DNA of 64,000 bases from Persicaria tinctoria (lineage: Eukaryota; Streptophyta; Magnoliopsida; Caryophyllales; Polygonaceae), in contig JBANSL010000002.1 in the NCBI GenBank assembly GCA_037127255.1, forward strand, positions 3,640,001 to 3,704,000, in the 5' to 3' direction. Both the position numbers and the translations under genes were made by a program. Positions 45,126 to 57,332 of the stretch are shown in pieces. The notes under the pieces are model-generated. The model saw nothing but the letters and a program-made list of their open reading frames with translations, ran no database searches and was not told the origin of the DNA. Position 1 is the first letter of the stretch, and each line of letters begins with the position of its first letter.

Positions 45126-48100
45126 CTAGAAGTTCTCCTTGTGGAAGTCAAACTTGGTTGATGTGGTTGTGGAGAATCTCAGCGCTAGTTGTTGCAGCTC
45201 CTTGAGCAATTCTGGTGCACCGCCACAGTAAAATACTCCTACATATAACAAAACAAAATTATATAAGAATACATTTTTTAATTTCTCTTGTTAGGTTCAA
45301 TCGAATTCAGCTGCTCTACATCTGAATCGAAGAATACATGAACTTACCAACTCGTTGGTGGGGGTGGTTCATAGCCACGTGCTCGAACACCTCGGGCCAT
45401 TTCGGCCTTCCGAAATGGGTCATAACCTTGGTCCCTGAGAGGATATCCTCCCCGTTCTTGGTGTAGTGGAGGGACTGGAGCATAGCGATGAGGGCGGACT
45501 TGGCGTCGCCGCCCTCATACATGCTGGTGCAGTGGTTATGCACCTCCACCACGCGGTTGTCTACGAGGTTCATCGCCTCCGGGAACCACTCGAAGCATTC
45601 CGGCTCCCTGGCGGTCCAGTAGAAGTAGGCCTTCTTCACAGCAGTAGGATTGCCCTGACTATCTCCGATTATCACCCCGTTCTCGATGTCGGCGTTTCGT
45701 CGCTGCTGCATGAGCTGGTGGCTCAACAGCGTGTCCTTGAGGATGCTGATAAACGGGGTGGCGCCGATCCCCTGGCCCACCAGCACCACCACGCTGTAGC
45801 TCTTGTATCCCTGCGCCGGTGCACCGTATGGTCCGTCTATCTTCACTTTCCTTATCCTGCACCACATTGATCATTCAGAAAGACTTATGATAAATGACCG
45901 GAAACTACTGATAAATGTCTCAAATCGGAAGTTTGAACAATATAAGTCTAACATATCCAAACATCGAAATAATTTACACATATATCATATGTCCCTACCT
46001 TGGTTTGCAATCTCCTATTTCGGTGTCCCTCTGGCTACCAGTCTGGTCCTTAGGGAACATGGTTAGCAGCTGGGACGTCCAGTTTTTCGACTTGCGAATA
46101 TGAACGCTAATGTAGTCATCTCCTGGGGCCGATGTCAGCGAGAATGGATGCCTAATCACATATACATTTATCACAAGTTAAATCCATGTAGATGAAAGTT
46201 ATCAACAAAATGGATCATGAAGTATTGATATCATTCATACATATATATTTGCATTGGATCTATTTCAAGTATTGATTTAAGTCATTACCATTCAAGTAGA
46301 GAAATTTGAGGACATTTTATGAAGATATACTGTCCACTGGTGTACTCGAACCCTTCGGGCTTCGACAAGTACAACGCCAACACATTCCCTGGAAGCACCT
46401 TGCTGCACTGCAAACATAAAATTCCAGGATTTAGAAACCTATTTAACTCTGGAGTGATATCTGAATATATGTGTGTTTATATCGTATTGTCGTATACCTC
46501 CAAGACTTGAACCTTCTTGTAGCTTGCTCGAAGCAGCCTCTCAAAAGCGTATATCGTCATTGGCACAGCCGCGTACATCCACGTCTGCATCCATACGCAT
46601 ACGCACACGCGCATTTAAAGATCAATTCAATCGAATATATCTTGTGTTTAGTAATAAGGCAGGGAGGGAGTACTCACTGTTTTCTTGTACCAAGTGTGTT
46701 GAAGGTAGAGCTGGTAGCCATGGACGATGAACAAGGCGTAGACGATCACAAACAGGTGGTGGGAGTACCAGAAGGCATTCAACCCGGTTAGCCACTCAAC
46801 CGACTTTGAAAGCTGAATCTTTTTGCGGCGGAGCCAAGGCAGCACCATGGTCCGGCCCATTGCTTGGGTGTAGGCAATGGCCATGAGCACAATTATGAGC
46901 ACCCCGGTCCAGCCCTCCCTCCCCTTCACGAACCACCAGTAGTTTGGGGGCTTTTCCTGCCCAAAGTTCAGCTTCAGTGGCGCGTATGCCTCATCCGATG
47001 CGTGCAGGATCCGCGGTACATTGCAAGCTAAATGCGCCCCTGCGTGCAGCCCTATCCCTACTACTATCCCAGCTGCTACTATCTTGAAGCAACAGGTACC
47101 AAAACAGTTAAGAGATGTGAACGAGACTAAAAGAGTCACACATCAAAAATTGAGCATAACAACTCTTAGTATATAAGTCAGTGATCTACTTCTTCTATTG
47201 CCAAATGAAACCTCCCTTTTAATTTGTATGTAACAATAGGAAGCTTCAAAGCAGAGGCCGGATCCTTTAAAGGATTAGGGGTTGGCAGTCGTCCCTCCAA
47301 TCAAAAAGGAAAATTTAATATATATGTTCTTCTCATCAATAGCTTCGATTTGATATATTATAAGTTTAAATCCAACACCCGACTAAAAAGTTATAAACGT
47401 TTAAAGATTGAACTTATATATCATTTACTTAACTTATGTATTTCTATCGTAATTATCGTTTGTTAAACAATCATAACTTAATAGTTAAAATATTATAATT
47501 AACCTGAAACCTTCAAATTAGTATGCTATATTAAAATATTTGAAAACCGTGAAATAAAGTATATACGTACAATTTATATGTTTTTATTCTAACTACAATA
47601 TATTTTGGCCCTCCTAATCGGACATCTTAGGTTTCGCCACAACTTCAAAAATTGATTCGTAGAGATGGAATGGATCTAAGTGTCACGGAGGATTGATAAG
47701 TATAAGTACCTTATGGAAGATAATGTTATCATCAAAGGGCAAGATGAGCCCTAGCTTCGTATGTTTGCGGAGCCAAGAGATGGTGTTCCTACACATAGGA
47801 AGCAAAATGAGGGCCATGTTGAACTTGCAGAGCTCGGCCCCACCCTTGGCGATGCAGACGCAGTAGCCCACGACATGGAAGATGTAGTGGTGTTTGAACT
47901 CGATGAACTTCCAGACGAAGAGGGCGGAACAGACGGCGAGCCAAAAGAGTAGTGACCAGATCCTCTTGCGCTCATGCTCCACAAAGTAGCTCGTTTTACT
48001 GAACCAACCCTCAAGAGGGCTTGGGTCCTTGTTTGGGACCAGCTTTTGGTCCAGCAACTGGTTCATTTTCTTGCCGTCTGTGACCACTTCGCTTGATTGC

Positions 48101-51100
48101 CCTAGCCCAGCTTTCAGTACAATCTCTAGATTATGTAGCTGCACCCAAATATCATTTTGAAACATGAAAATATATATCATTTTGAAACATGATGGAATAT
48201 AAAAATAGGCAATTGTTAATAGGGGTGATTACTAGATTGTCCTAATTTTTGGACCTTATAAGGAAAAAGGCTCCCACCCTCTCCATATTTGCAAAACGTC
48301 CACCAATTTTCTGACACTGCTGAAACGAACTTGCTAACTTCTGTTTCAGCAGTTTTTTTTTTCGTTTTTTTTTTCGGTTTTTTTTTGGTTTTTTTTTCGG
48401 TTTTTTTTTCTCGCATTTCCAGAGTTGCTGAAACCCCTGTGCCACCATCTGTTTCAAAAGTTTTGTTTTTCACTTTTTTTTTTATTTTTTTTTCCGCGTT
48501 TCCAGAGTTGCTGAAATCGGGGTTTCAGCATCAACAACGTTGCTGAAACCGTGGGCTTAGCATCAACAACGTTGTTGAAACTGGGGTTTCAGCATCAACA
48601 ACGTTGCTGAAACCGTGGGCTTAGCATCAACAACGTTGTTGAAACTGGGGTTTCAGCATCAACAACAATGCTGAAATCGGGGTTTCAGCATCAACAACAG
48701 TGCTGCAATCGGGAGTTTCAGTACTGCAAATGAAATTGCTGAAATTACAATAGCAATCCAAATATCTCACACAAAAATCATCTAGTTTTGCCGAAAACAA
48801 GGTCAATCCAAGGATAATAAACACAGAAACCAACAAACGAACTCCAGCCTCATAATCACAAGAAGAGATTACCTGCAATCAATTATCTAGGCTCAACAAT
48901 TCATAATAAGTGGAGAGAGATTTCAGCAACTGCTTCAGCAATCCATGGAAGAGAGCGTGCGGTGTTTGAGATCGGCGCCGAAACAGGCCAGAGAGGAAGA
49001 GAGCAAACCTGAGATCGGAGATCACTGTCGGAATCCTCCTCCCTCCTGCTCAATCGTTGCCGGAATCCTCGTCCCTCTGTTATCGTCCTTCCTCCTCGCC
49101 TTCCTCAGTGATCGGCGATCGTTGCTCCCATGGATGAGCAGGAGAGCGAGAGTGGAGATCGGAAGCATCATCCGCCGACTCCGAGATCTGCCGTCTCTAA
49201 CCTAATCGTCCATCGCCGATTTCAGCAACTCTCGTCCATCGCCGACTTCGAGATCTGCACAACGTGTCCATTGATTCGGCGGTTTCATGACAGAACCTGG
49301 AGATCGGATTTCAGCAACTCTCGCCGTCGAATCGGAGGAGACCTAGAAAGGAGCCGCCATGGTCGCTCGAAGGTTGAGATCTTCAATCGGTGGCTCACTG
49401 GCTCGCAGGCCAGATCGTCTTCCTCCGCGATCGGCGATCGTTGCTCCCATGGATGAGCAGGAGAGCGAGAGCACGACGGAGAGGCAGGCTCGGTGGCCGG
49501 CGGAGTGAGGATCGGAGGCTTCCTCCGCTACTCTCATCGGGATCTAGGTTGAAGGAGAGCGAACCCTTAGGAGAAGCGGCGGCCAGATCGGTTAAGAGAG
49601 AGCGGTCTACATCTACAGCATATTAGGTTATATATGGAAGGGCAATTTTGTCCAGAAAATTTTAGGTGGACAAAACCTTAATTTGACTAGGGTGGGAGAC
49701 ACTCCCTCATTTAGGCCCAAGAAATAGGCCCGTTGGGCAAATTTTCTCTTGTTAATATATACGAATAATTATATTAAGTTAGATGAATAATTATGTTTTA
49801 CATTACGAATAATCAATTTGTTTACAGTGTAAACTGAAATAATCCCATATATATAAATGACTCGAAACCTTAAATAATCCCATATATATATATGACTCAA
49901 AACCTTAATTTTTCAATTCCTGTTGTGAGATATATATAGTGATATATGAAAATTTTTTTATGGACCGATAAATTTTTAAATTAAATTAGATAATAATTTT
50001 ATTCATATACCACTACATATTTGTGTCACAAAGCATTAACATAGTATTACTTTTTTTTTGATCCTTTCTAGTTCAAGTGGGCTTAGCCCACTCTACATCT
50101 TGATCGGGTTACTGTAGGCCCATTTAAAGGGTTGACCCTCCCCCTCACAAACGTCTCCATGTTTTCACGGGGATTCGAACTTCGAACCTCGAGGCATGAG
50201 ATGTAGCCCCATAACCACTACACCAACTTGTGATTGGCCAGTATTACTAATACTATTGTGTTACGTAGTATAATTTAATGGATTTTCCTAGGGTATAGAT
50301 TAAGTATGCCAATTTGGAAAAGTTTTCACTAGATTCACCAATTTAACCAATATTTAAATATTTTTTCTGGTTATTCATCTACTTAATTTAATATTATAAG
50401 AAATGTACCTTAATATAGCCAAGGCCATGGGGATCAAGCTCTTCCATGAGGAACGCAGCGTATTCATCAGCACGCTCTTGAATCTTGGACAGTTTGCTAG
50501 TGGATGCACTTAGAGTTATAATCTGCATTCATGATTCAGTTACATCATAACAATTTTATATAAAAATTCCATTTATACATTTTTAGGGTTTTTTTTTGGG
50601 GTGTAATTAGACCCAAAAAATTAAAAATAAAACTTCTATCCATCAAATCTATAGAGTTTGATATATGTGTTGTAATAGGGCTAGAATATGACAACTCTTG
50701 ATGTGGTGGCTCAATCATCAATGGTAAGAAGTGATGGGTTAATGAGAGGTTTCAGTTTAATCATTGCCCTTCGTCATTTCTCTTTGGTGAAAAAATCAAA
50801 TTACGTCATAAAATTTTAAAAAATACGTCAAAAAATCAAATTACATACTCTCTTACCATTGGATCTAGTTATTCAAAAAAAATGTTTGATGTTTTACTAT
50901 TTATGTCTTTTTAAACTTATATAAAATACCAACTTTGTGATAATTAATATTTAAAAAAACTATATAAGAAAATTATATTTATTAGCATTTTTTTTTTTTA
51001 AAATCGTATTAAATAATAAAAATCAAATATTTTAGATCGAAAATAGTATTATAATAGGAGATCGAAATGGGCCAAATTAAACTTAATTGCGACCTCTAAA

Positions 51101-53100
51101 AAGGGTATAATATTGTGCTTATTAACTAAACTTTACCTTGAGATTAAAGTAGTTATATATATGCCTGATTAATTAGTACGTAGATATATATATTATAGAT
51201 ACACGCACACATACCTGTTGAACTTCATCCTTTGTAATTCTACCATCTCCATTCTTATCAACCCTGCACGATTATACATCACCCTTAATTAATTTTCAAT
51301 TAGGAAATCAACAAATTAAATTATATATATATTTATATAGTCAACCCTCCAGCTTAAACTTAATCATTGACGACGAAGTTTATTTTTTATTTGGAAGCAT
51401 CAGCCAACGTGAAATGCATTGACCCTCATTAATAACTCAAAAATATATATGCACACATGGAGTATTTAAAACATAAAATTTAAAGGAAACTAATACTACC
51501 TCCGTTCAGCAATATACGTCGTTTGACTTTTTGACACGTTTTTTAAGGAGCTAAAAATTATATAAAATATTAAATTTTAAGTAATTTTTTAATATAATAT
51601 AAATAATTATTAATAATAAGTGTCATATTATTAAAAAAAAATGTTTAAAAAATTAATATTTTGTATATAATTTTTTAGGTCATTGAAAGTGGTAAAAAGT
51701 CAAACGACATCTATTTCTGAACGGAGGTAGTATTAAATTAAATGATGAAGGAGGACATACATATCAAAGAAAGTGTGAATCCTGGAATCAAATGTGTGAT
51801 CAGTGAGTTGCTCCCAAAAGAGATGGAGCTCTTCTTTGGTTATCATCCACCTCTCTATCCCTCTCTTCCGAGCCAGCGCGTCGTACAGCTCTTCTCCTAG
51901 ATTTTCCTCTCTTACTCCTGTTCATTAATTTACATAAATAAATAAATAAATAAATTTTTGGTATCGATCAAATCGATGACAGAAACAAAAATGACCTTTT
52001 TGAAAATCACAAATTACAACTGATCGACTATGAAATTATACACATAAAATTACAAAAAAATGATTTTATGATTAAAATTTTGATTAATAAATTAATGATC
52101 TTGAATGTGAAAGACTTTCAAACATTGACCTAATTAAACTAATTATGAAGTACACATTCACCGGCCACTTGATCAGCTGATATAAGGTATATATGTAGTT
52201 GACATTTTTAGCTGTAAATTTTAAAGTAATTTGGAGAAATGATCGATGTTTTAGTCTATTAAACACGTACCAATAATCAATAATGATTTATATGAATGTG
52301 TTTTTTTAGTATACAAACTACATCTGTTCGTCAAAACATGTTATTAACACCAAAATATATCATATCTAAGCCCAGCCGCAAAACGTACCGCAGTGTGATT
52401 TTCCAAGGAGTCTCAGGTTCGAGTCCTCGAAAGAAATCAAAATATTAACGACTTGACTTTTTGAACAAAATTAGCCCTCTAAAATAACCCGTTTTGTTGA
52501 AGGGATCGAGGACAGATGATCGAATGATCGCTCTTTAGTTACCAATTCAAGGACAGATGACCGAAAGTAGTATTTAGCGTTCTAATTAGTGGTAACTGTA
52601 TCGTTTTATCACTAATTGAGAGTTTAAAACACGTACTACAATTAATTTTTGCTATATATCCCTAATTCAACGGCACGTTATTGCTTAACATACAAAACAC
52701 ACACACACACATATATATATGATCAAATCGTGTTCATACCAATGCAGGGGCCGAACCGGGACCGGGGCAGGAAACCATCGACGGCGAGCTCATCGAACCG
52801 GTCCTCAATGGTGGGCCAGCCTTCCTCGCCCATGATGCAGATGTTGATAGACTGCATGCGCGTGAGGGCACGCGCTGCCATAGATTTGGGGCGCTGCCCA
52901 TCGAACGGGGTAATCGGATCCCTGCGGCGGGAGATGGACATCGAGCTGGCCGCGCGTGTTATGAGCTCACCTAGGGAGGCCTGCTTCAGCTTGAAAGTCA
53001 CACTACGGGCCGGCCGCCTACCTGGCTGCTCCTGGTCGGCTGCCGCCGTCGAAACGCCGTCGTCTTGAATCTCTGATCCGGTGTCGTATTGCACCTCCAT
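45126..53100 (-). CDS. RBOH: Respiratory burst oxidase homolog (RBOH), 11 exons
   Basis: Exons 53100-52740, 51917-51761, 51263-51215, 50522-50409, 48138-47710, 47082-46678, 46584-46498, 46407-46289, 46151-45999, 45856-45348 and 45238-45126; every phase joins, giving 831 residues. Domains: NADPH_Ox N-terminus ([27 protein letters not shown]), EF-hand [12 protein letters not shown] at about 174-185, a second EF-like site ([11 protein letters not shown]), six-helix ferric-reductase core ([35 protein letters not shown]), FAD site [13 protein letters not shown] and NADPH site [13 protein letters not shown] at about 652-664, ending [10 protein letters not shown]. The enzyme moves electrons from NADPH across the plasma membrane to make apoplastic superoxide; Ca2+ and phosphorylation regulate the family. 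I do not assign a letter paralog. Confidence 0.96.
48222..49748. mobile_element. MULE-like element in RBOH intron 4
   Basis: A 1527-bp insertion flanked by a perfect 9-bp duplication TTGTTAATA (48213-48221 and 49749-49757). Left tip GGGGTGATTACTAGATTGTCC; right tip, read inward, GAGAAAATTTGCCCAACGGGCC. These fit the two tip types of the large element at 20481-31220. Inside are a pyrimidine-rich tract, the TTTCAGCATCAACAACG minisatellite and GC-rich sequence with GATCGGCGATCGTTGCTCCC repeated (about 49111 and 49430), which could be captured host sequence. No protein was recognised. It lies wholly within the intron, so splicing should remove it. Confidence 0.7.
48513..48725. repeat. 32-bp minisatellite TTTCAGCATCAACAACGTTGCTGAAA
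   Basis: Six to seven tandem units of about 32 bp alternate between a GGGGTTTCAGCATCAACAACG type and a GTGGGCTTAGCATCAACAACG type. Each unit includes the inverted words TTTCAGCA and TGCTGAAA, so single units can form hairpins. Confidence 0.9.
50052..50239 (-). mobile_element. tRNA-derived SINE in RBOH intron 4
   Basis: On the minus strand: a tRNA-like head with box A-like TTGGTGTAGTGG and box B GTTCGAATCCCCG, a unique body and a terminal A-run (T-run at 50051-50059 on the plus strand). It is flanked by a perfect 9-bp duplication AGTATTACT (50043-50051 and 50240-50248). About 188 bp, typical of plant SINEs. Confidence 0.82.
51496..51730. mobile_element. Stowaway-like MITE in RBOH intron 2
   Basis: The ends CTACCTCCGTTCAG and CTGAACGGAGGTAG are perfect inverses, flanked by TA on both sides, the Tc1/mariner target. 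The inner arms continue with GTCGTTTGACTTTTT. 235 bp, no ORF. Same family as 54475-54708 and 57113-57332. Confidence 0.88.
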
Positions 53101-53151
53101 AGCTAGCTAGATTTGGCGGAGGAGGGAATGCTTCATTCGGCCGATTTGGGT

Positions 53152-53163
53152 AATATATATACT
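53152..53163 (-). promoter_or_regulatory. Possible TATA box of RBOH
   Basis: Minus-strand TATATATATTA about 55 bases before the RBOH ATG at 53100. Its position suits a short 5' leader. No other core-promoter signal stands out. Confidence 0.4.
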
Positions 53164-54472
<1,309 letters not shown>

Positions 54473-54474
54473 TA

Positions 54475-54708
54475 CTACCTCCGATCCAAAATGTAAGTCG
54501 TTTGATTTTTTAACACGTATTTTAAAGAGTTAAAAACTATATAATATATTAACTTTTTTATTATTATTTTTTACAATTCAATACTTATTACCAATAAATA
54601 TTAAGTTGTAAAAAAATAATTTTAAAAAAGTTGATATTTTATATAGTTTTGGGTTTCTTGAAATACGTGTTGAAAAGTCAAACGACTTATATTTTGAATC
54701 GGAGGGAG
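54475..54708. mobile_element. Stowaway-like MITE, copy 2
   Basis: Ends CTACCTCCGATCCAAAATGTAAGTCG and CGACTTATATTTTGAATCGGAGGGAG form inverted repeats, flanked by TA (54473-54474 and 54709-54710). 234 bp, non-coding. Confidence 0.88.
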
Positions 54709-54710
54709 TA

Positions 54711-55239
54711 ATACGTGAATTATTCGAATGAAGGTTGACTTGGTTGGTTTCGATGTAATCGTTAAATATATTTGACAATAATTAATGAAGATTGACTTGA
54801 ATGATTCTAATTTATTTTGGCAAGTAAAAAAAGGCGTACACTAATTTATTTTATTTTTAGCAAAGATATGGGACAGCTTGTTATATATACTCTATATGAT
54901 AATATGATATGATGCTTAATTAGAAGAAAAAAAATTACTTGATATATATGGTGTAATGATTAATTAGGTACGCTGTTTTAATTTTAATTTTAATACTATT
55001 TAAATCTGTAGGAAGTCTCATTCATGTGAACACAAGCAACAAAACATATATATATATATATAATGTATGCCGAGAGTTGGCAGATGTATTTTCTTAGTCT
55101 ATCTTCAAGCATGGTAATATATTGGTTTATCTAATTCAATTAATTTATTAATTGGCTAATTTGATTTATAAATATTAGTAAATAACGCCGTAATCCTTGT
55201 CATTAATTAGGAACAAACATATAAGAGATGAGAGGCTAC
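54711..55239. other. AT-rich spacer
   Basis: No coding signal or bounded repeat seen. Confidence 0.6.
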
Positions 55240-55566
55240 TTAATTATAGAAATTAGTCAATAACTTGGTAACCCACGTTATTAGGAATAAAAATGTAGGA
55301 TAGCAGAGTGATGGTAGGCAAAATGTAAATCTTTGGGAGCGATGGTAGACGATTTTATTTGGCAGGTTGTAATTAGTTTTTTTAGCATAAGAATTAAAAT
55401 GTCCTTTGAAAGGATGATCACCTTGGATTATTGGAATGGACCCTATTGGTTGAATGGTTATTAATTGACAATTACAATCAATCTTATCAATAAAATTAGC
55501 TGCTTGATTAGCTTTCCTAAAGTAGTGGGAGACACTAACACCCTCAAACCTTGTAAAATGTTTCAT
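55240..55566 (-). pseudogene. Small RNase H-like relic
   Basis: A 108-codon minus-strand ORF begins with KHFTRFEGVSVSHYFRKANQ then AANFIDKI. The V-x-H-x-x-R-x-x-N-Q-A-A-N/D-F pattern is the last helix of plant non-LTR RNase H (RVT_3) domains. Upstream catalytic motifs were not found and the rest does not resemble the family. Probably an old fragment of a LINE or a related domesticated gene. Confidence 0.4.
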
Positions 55567-56400
55567 TTTTTAATGATAGTGTTAATAATTGTTACGAAGT
55601 ATGTCCCAAATGGATTTGGGAAGGTGAAAGGAGTCGATTCTGATTAGCCGTTCTTATGTCTTTTATGGATGGGCAGCTGATATGTGAATCTGTAGGTAAA
55701 TTTCGGTCTTGCTATTTGCATGGCGGAATTTCGCAATCTGCACGGTGTCGATCTCGAAATCCGGCAAAGGGTTATATATCATTGAACTTATATTATCATT
55801 AAATTGTGCACGGTGTCGATCTCGAAAGCCGTTCTTATGTCTTTTATGTATAATATAATTTAATCTAAGTGAACTTATATTTTACTTATATATCATTGAA
55901 AGTAATATATTATATGTTCTAAAAATGGTAATATATTATAATATTATTAAAAAGTAATACATATATTACTTACTTATTATATCATTTTAACATAAGATAA
56001 AATTATATTATAATTTTAATGTTCAAAATATTTTTTTTCTTCGACTCAAAAGATTAAAATAATTGTCATTTTTGAACCACTGTGTGCGTAGTCACTGTGT
56101 GCGTAGTGCACCCAAATCCTTAAGTTTAGTTCTGGATTTAACATTTTATGGAGTCAGCTTGTAATCGTAATTGATCCAAATACGAAATTATATCAATTGA
56201 AATTGGAATCCAGTTATATTGGGCCGCTCAATTTAACTGGATTGATTGGCCCAATTTTACGTCTAATGGACCCAAATTGTCTCTGGAAACGGGTCCAAAC
56301 ACAGTCTAATTAAACAAGCAACATAATATATGAATATGTGTATAACCAAATTAAGATTGCATACATGTTTCAACACATGAAAAAATGGTGGAACTTTGGA
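55567..56400. other. AT-rich spacer
   Basis: Contains a repeated phrase CACGGTGTCGATCTCGAAA (55741, 55809) and GCCGTTCTTATGTCTTTTATG (55648, 55829), a small local duplication. No gene. Confidence 0.55.
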
Positions 56401-56405
56401 TGCAG

Positions 56406-56765
56406 ATACACAATCTAGAGATGCCACCACTACTTGAGGGTCCAGCGCAATCTGGCACCGTGGCGATGGACAGTAGCAATCCGAGCCAAAAGACGGTCCC
56501 AACCATGGAGCCGAACCCTCTAAAGAGGTGGTTCAGGAAGCTTAATTACCTACTTTCTGGCTCTCCATCTCTGCAGCCCTCACCACCTGGAAATTCATCC
56601 ATTACAACCGCCGCTATGTCCTCCGAGTCATGGGCTATTGTGTCTGCGAGCCCGAGGGTGGGACCGGGGTCGCTGATGTCTACATTTCTCTCATTGTAGG
56701 AACGTCTTCCCTTGTTGCTTTTGGTCTTATTGTCTTCACTTTTAGACATAACATTACTTGGGATA
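56406..56765 (+). pseudogene. Decayed RBOH exon, inverted relative to the intact gene
   Basis: After GCAG, the plus strand reads IHNLEMPPLLEGPAQSG, then PNPLKRWFRKLNYL. After a frameshift near 56550 it continues FWLSISAALTTWKFIHYNRR, YVLRVMGYCVCEPEGGTGVA, then RHNITWD. This aligns with exon 5 of the intact RBOH ([56 protein letters not shown]). Identity is modest, so the copy is old or from another RBOH paralog. No neighbouring exons were found. Confidence 0.8.
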
Positions 56766-57112
56766 ATATCTTATGTTTATTTTTTATCCTGCAAATTTGC
56801 ATATATTGTGCTCTCATGAAGCTAAGGAGAAAAATCTTATTTCATTTTTTTTCCCACAAATATCCTCTCGCTCAATAACTTGTGGAGTGTGAGTTGTGAC
56901 CTATATGCTCATCGGTTGGTTATTCCAATCTACTATTTGACTATGCATTATTCCGGCCATCAACTACTTATCATGATGTTGTTCAAGTTCTCTCGTTTAG
57001 AAGTTGAGTTGGTAAAAATATTGAGATGTATTAAATAATATTTTCTCCATTGATAAAAATTTGTCGTTTTAAAAATCTACACACTTTTTAATAAAACAAA
57101 CAAAAAAAAATA

Positions 57113-57332
57113 CTCCATCCGCTCGAAAATATAATTCCATTGACTTTTTGGCACGTTTTTTAATGAGTTAAAAACTATATAAAATAATAATTTTTTTACA
57201 TAACTATATACTTATTAGTAATATATATAAGACTATGTAAAAAAATTAATGAAAAAAATATTATTTTATATAGTTTTTAACTCCTTAAAAAGCGTGCCGA
57301 AAAGTCAATAGAATTATATTTCCAAACGAAAT
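57113..57332. mobile_element. Stowaway-like MITE, copy 3 (decayed)
   Basis: Left end CTCCATCCGCTCGAAAATATAATTCC, with right-hand inverted sequence GGAATTATATTTCC-like at 57310-57324 and shared CATTGACTTTTTGGCACG/CGTGCCGAAAAGTCAAT. The outer right end is eroded, so the boundary is approximate. Confidence 0.7.

Noticed and set aside
52368..52445. SINE in RBOH intron 1
   Set aside because: Box B-like GGTTCGAGTCC is present, but no box A, A-tail or target duplication could be defined.
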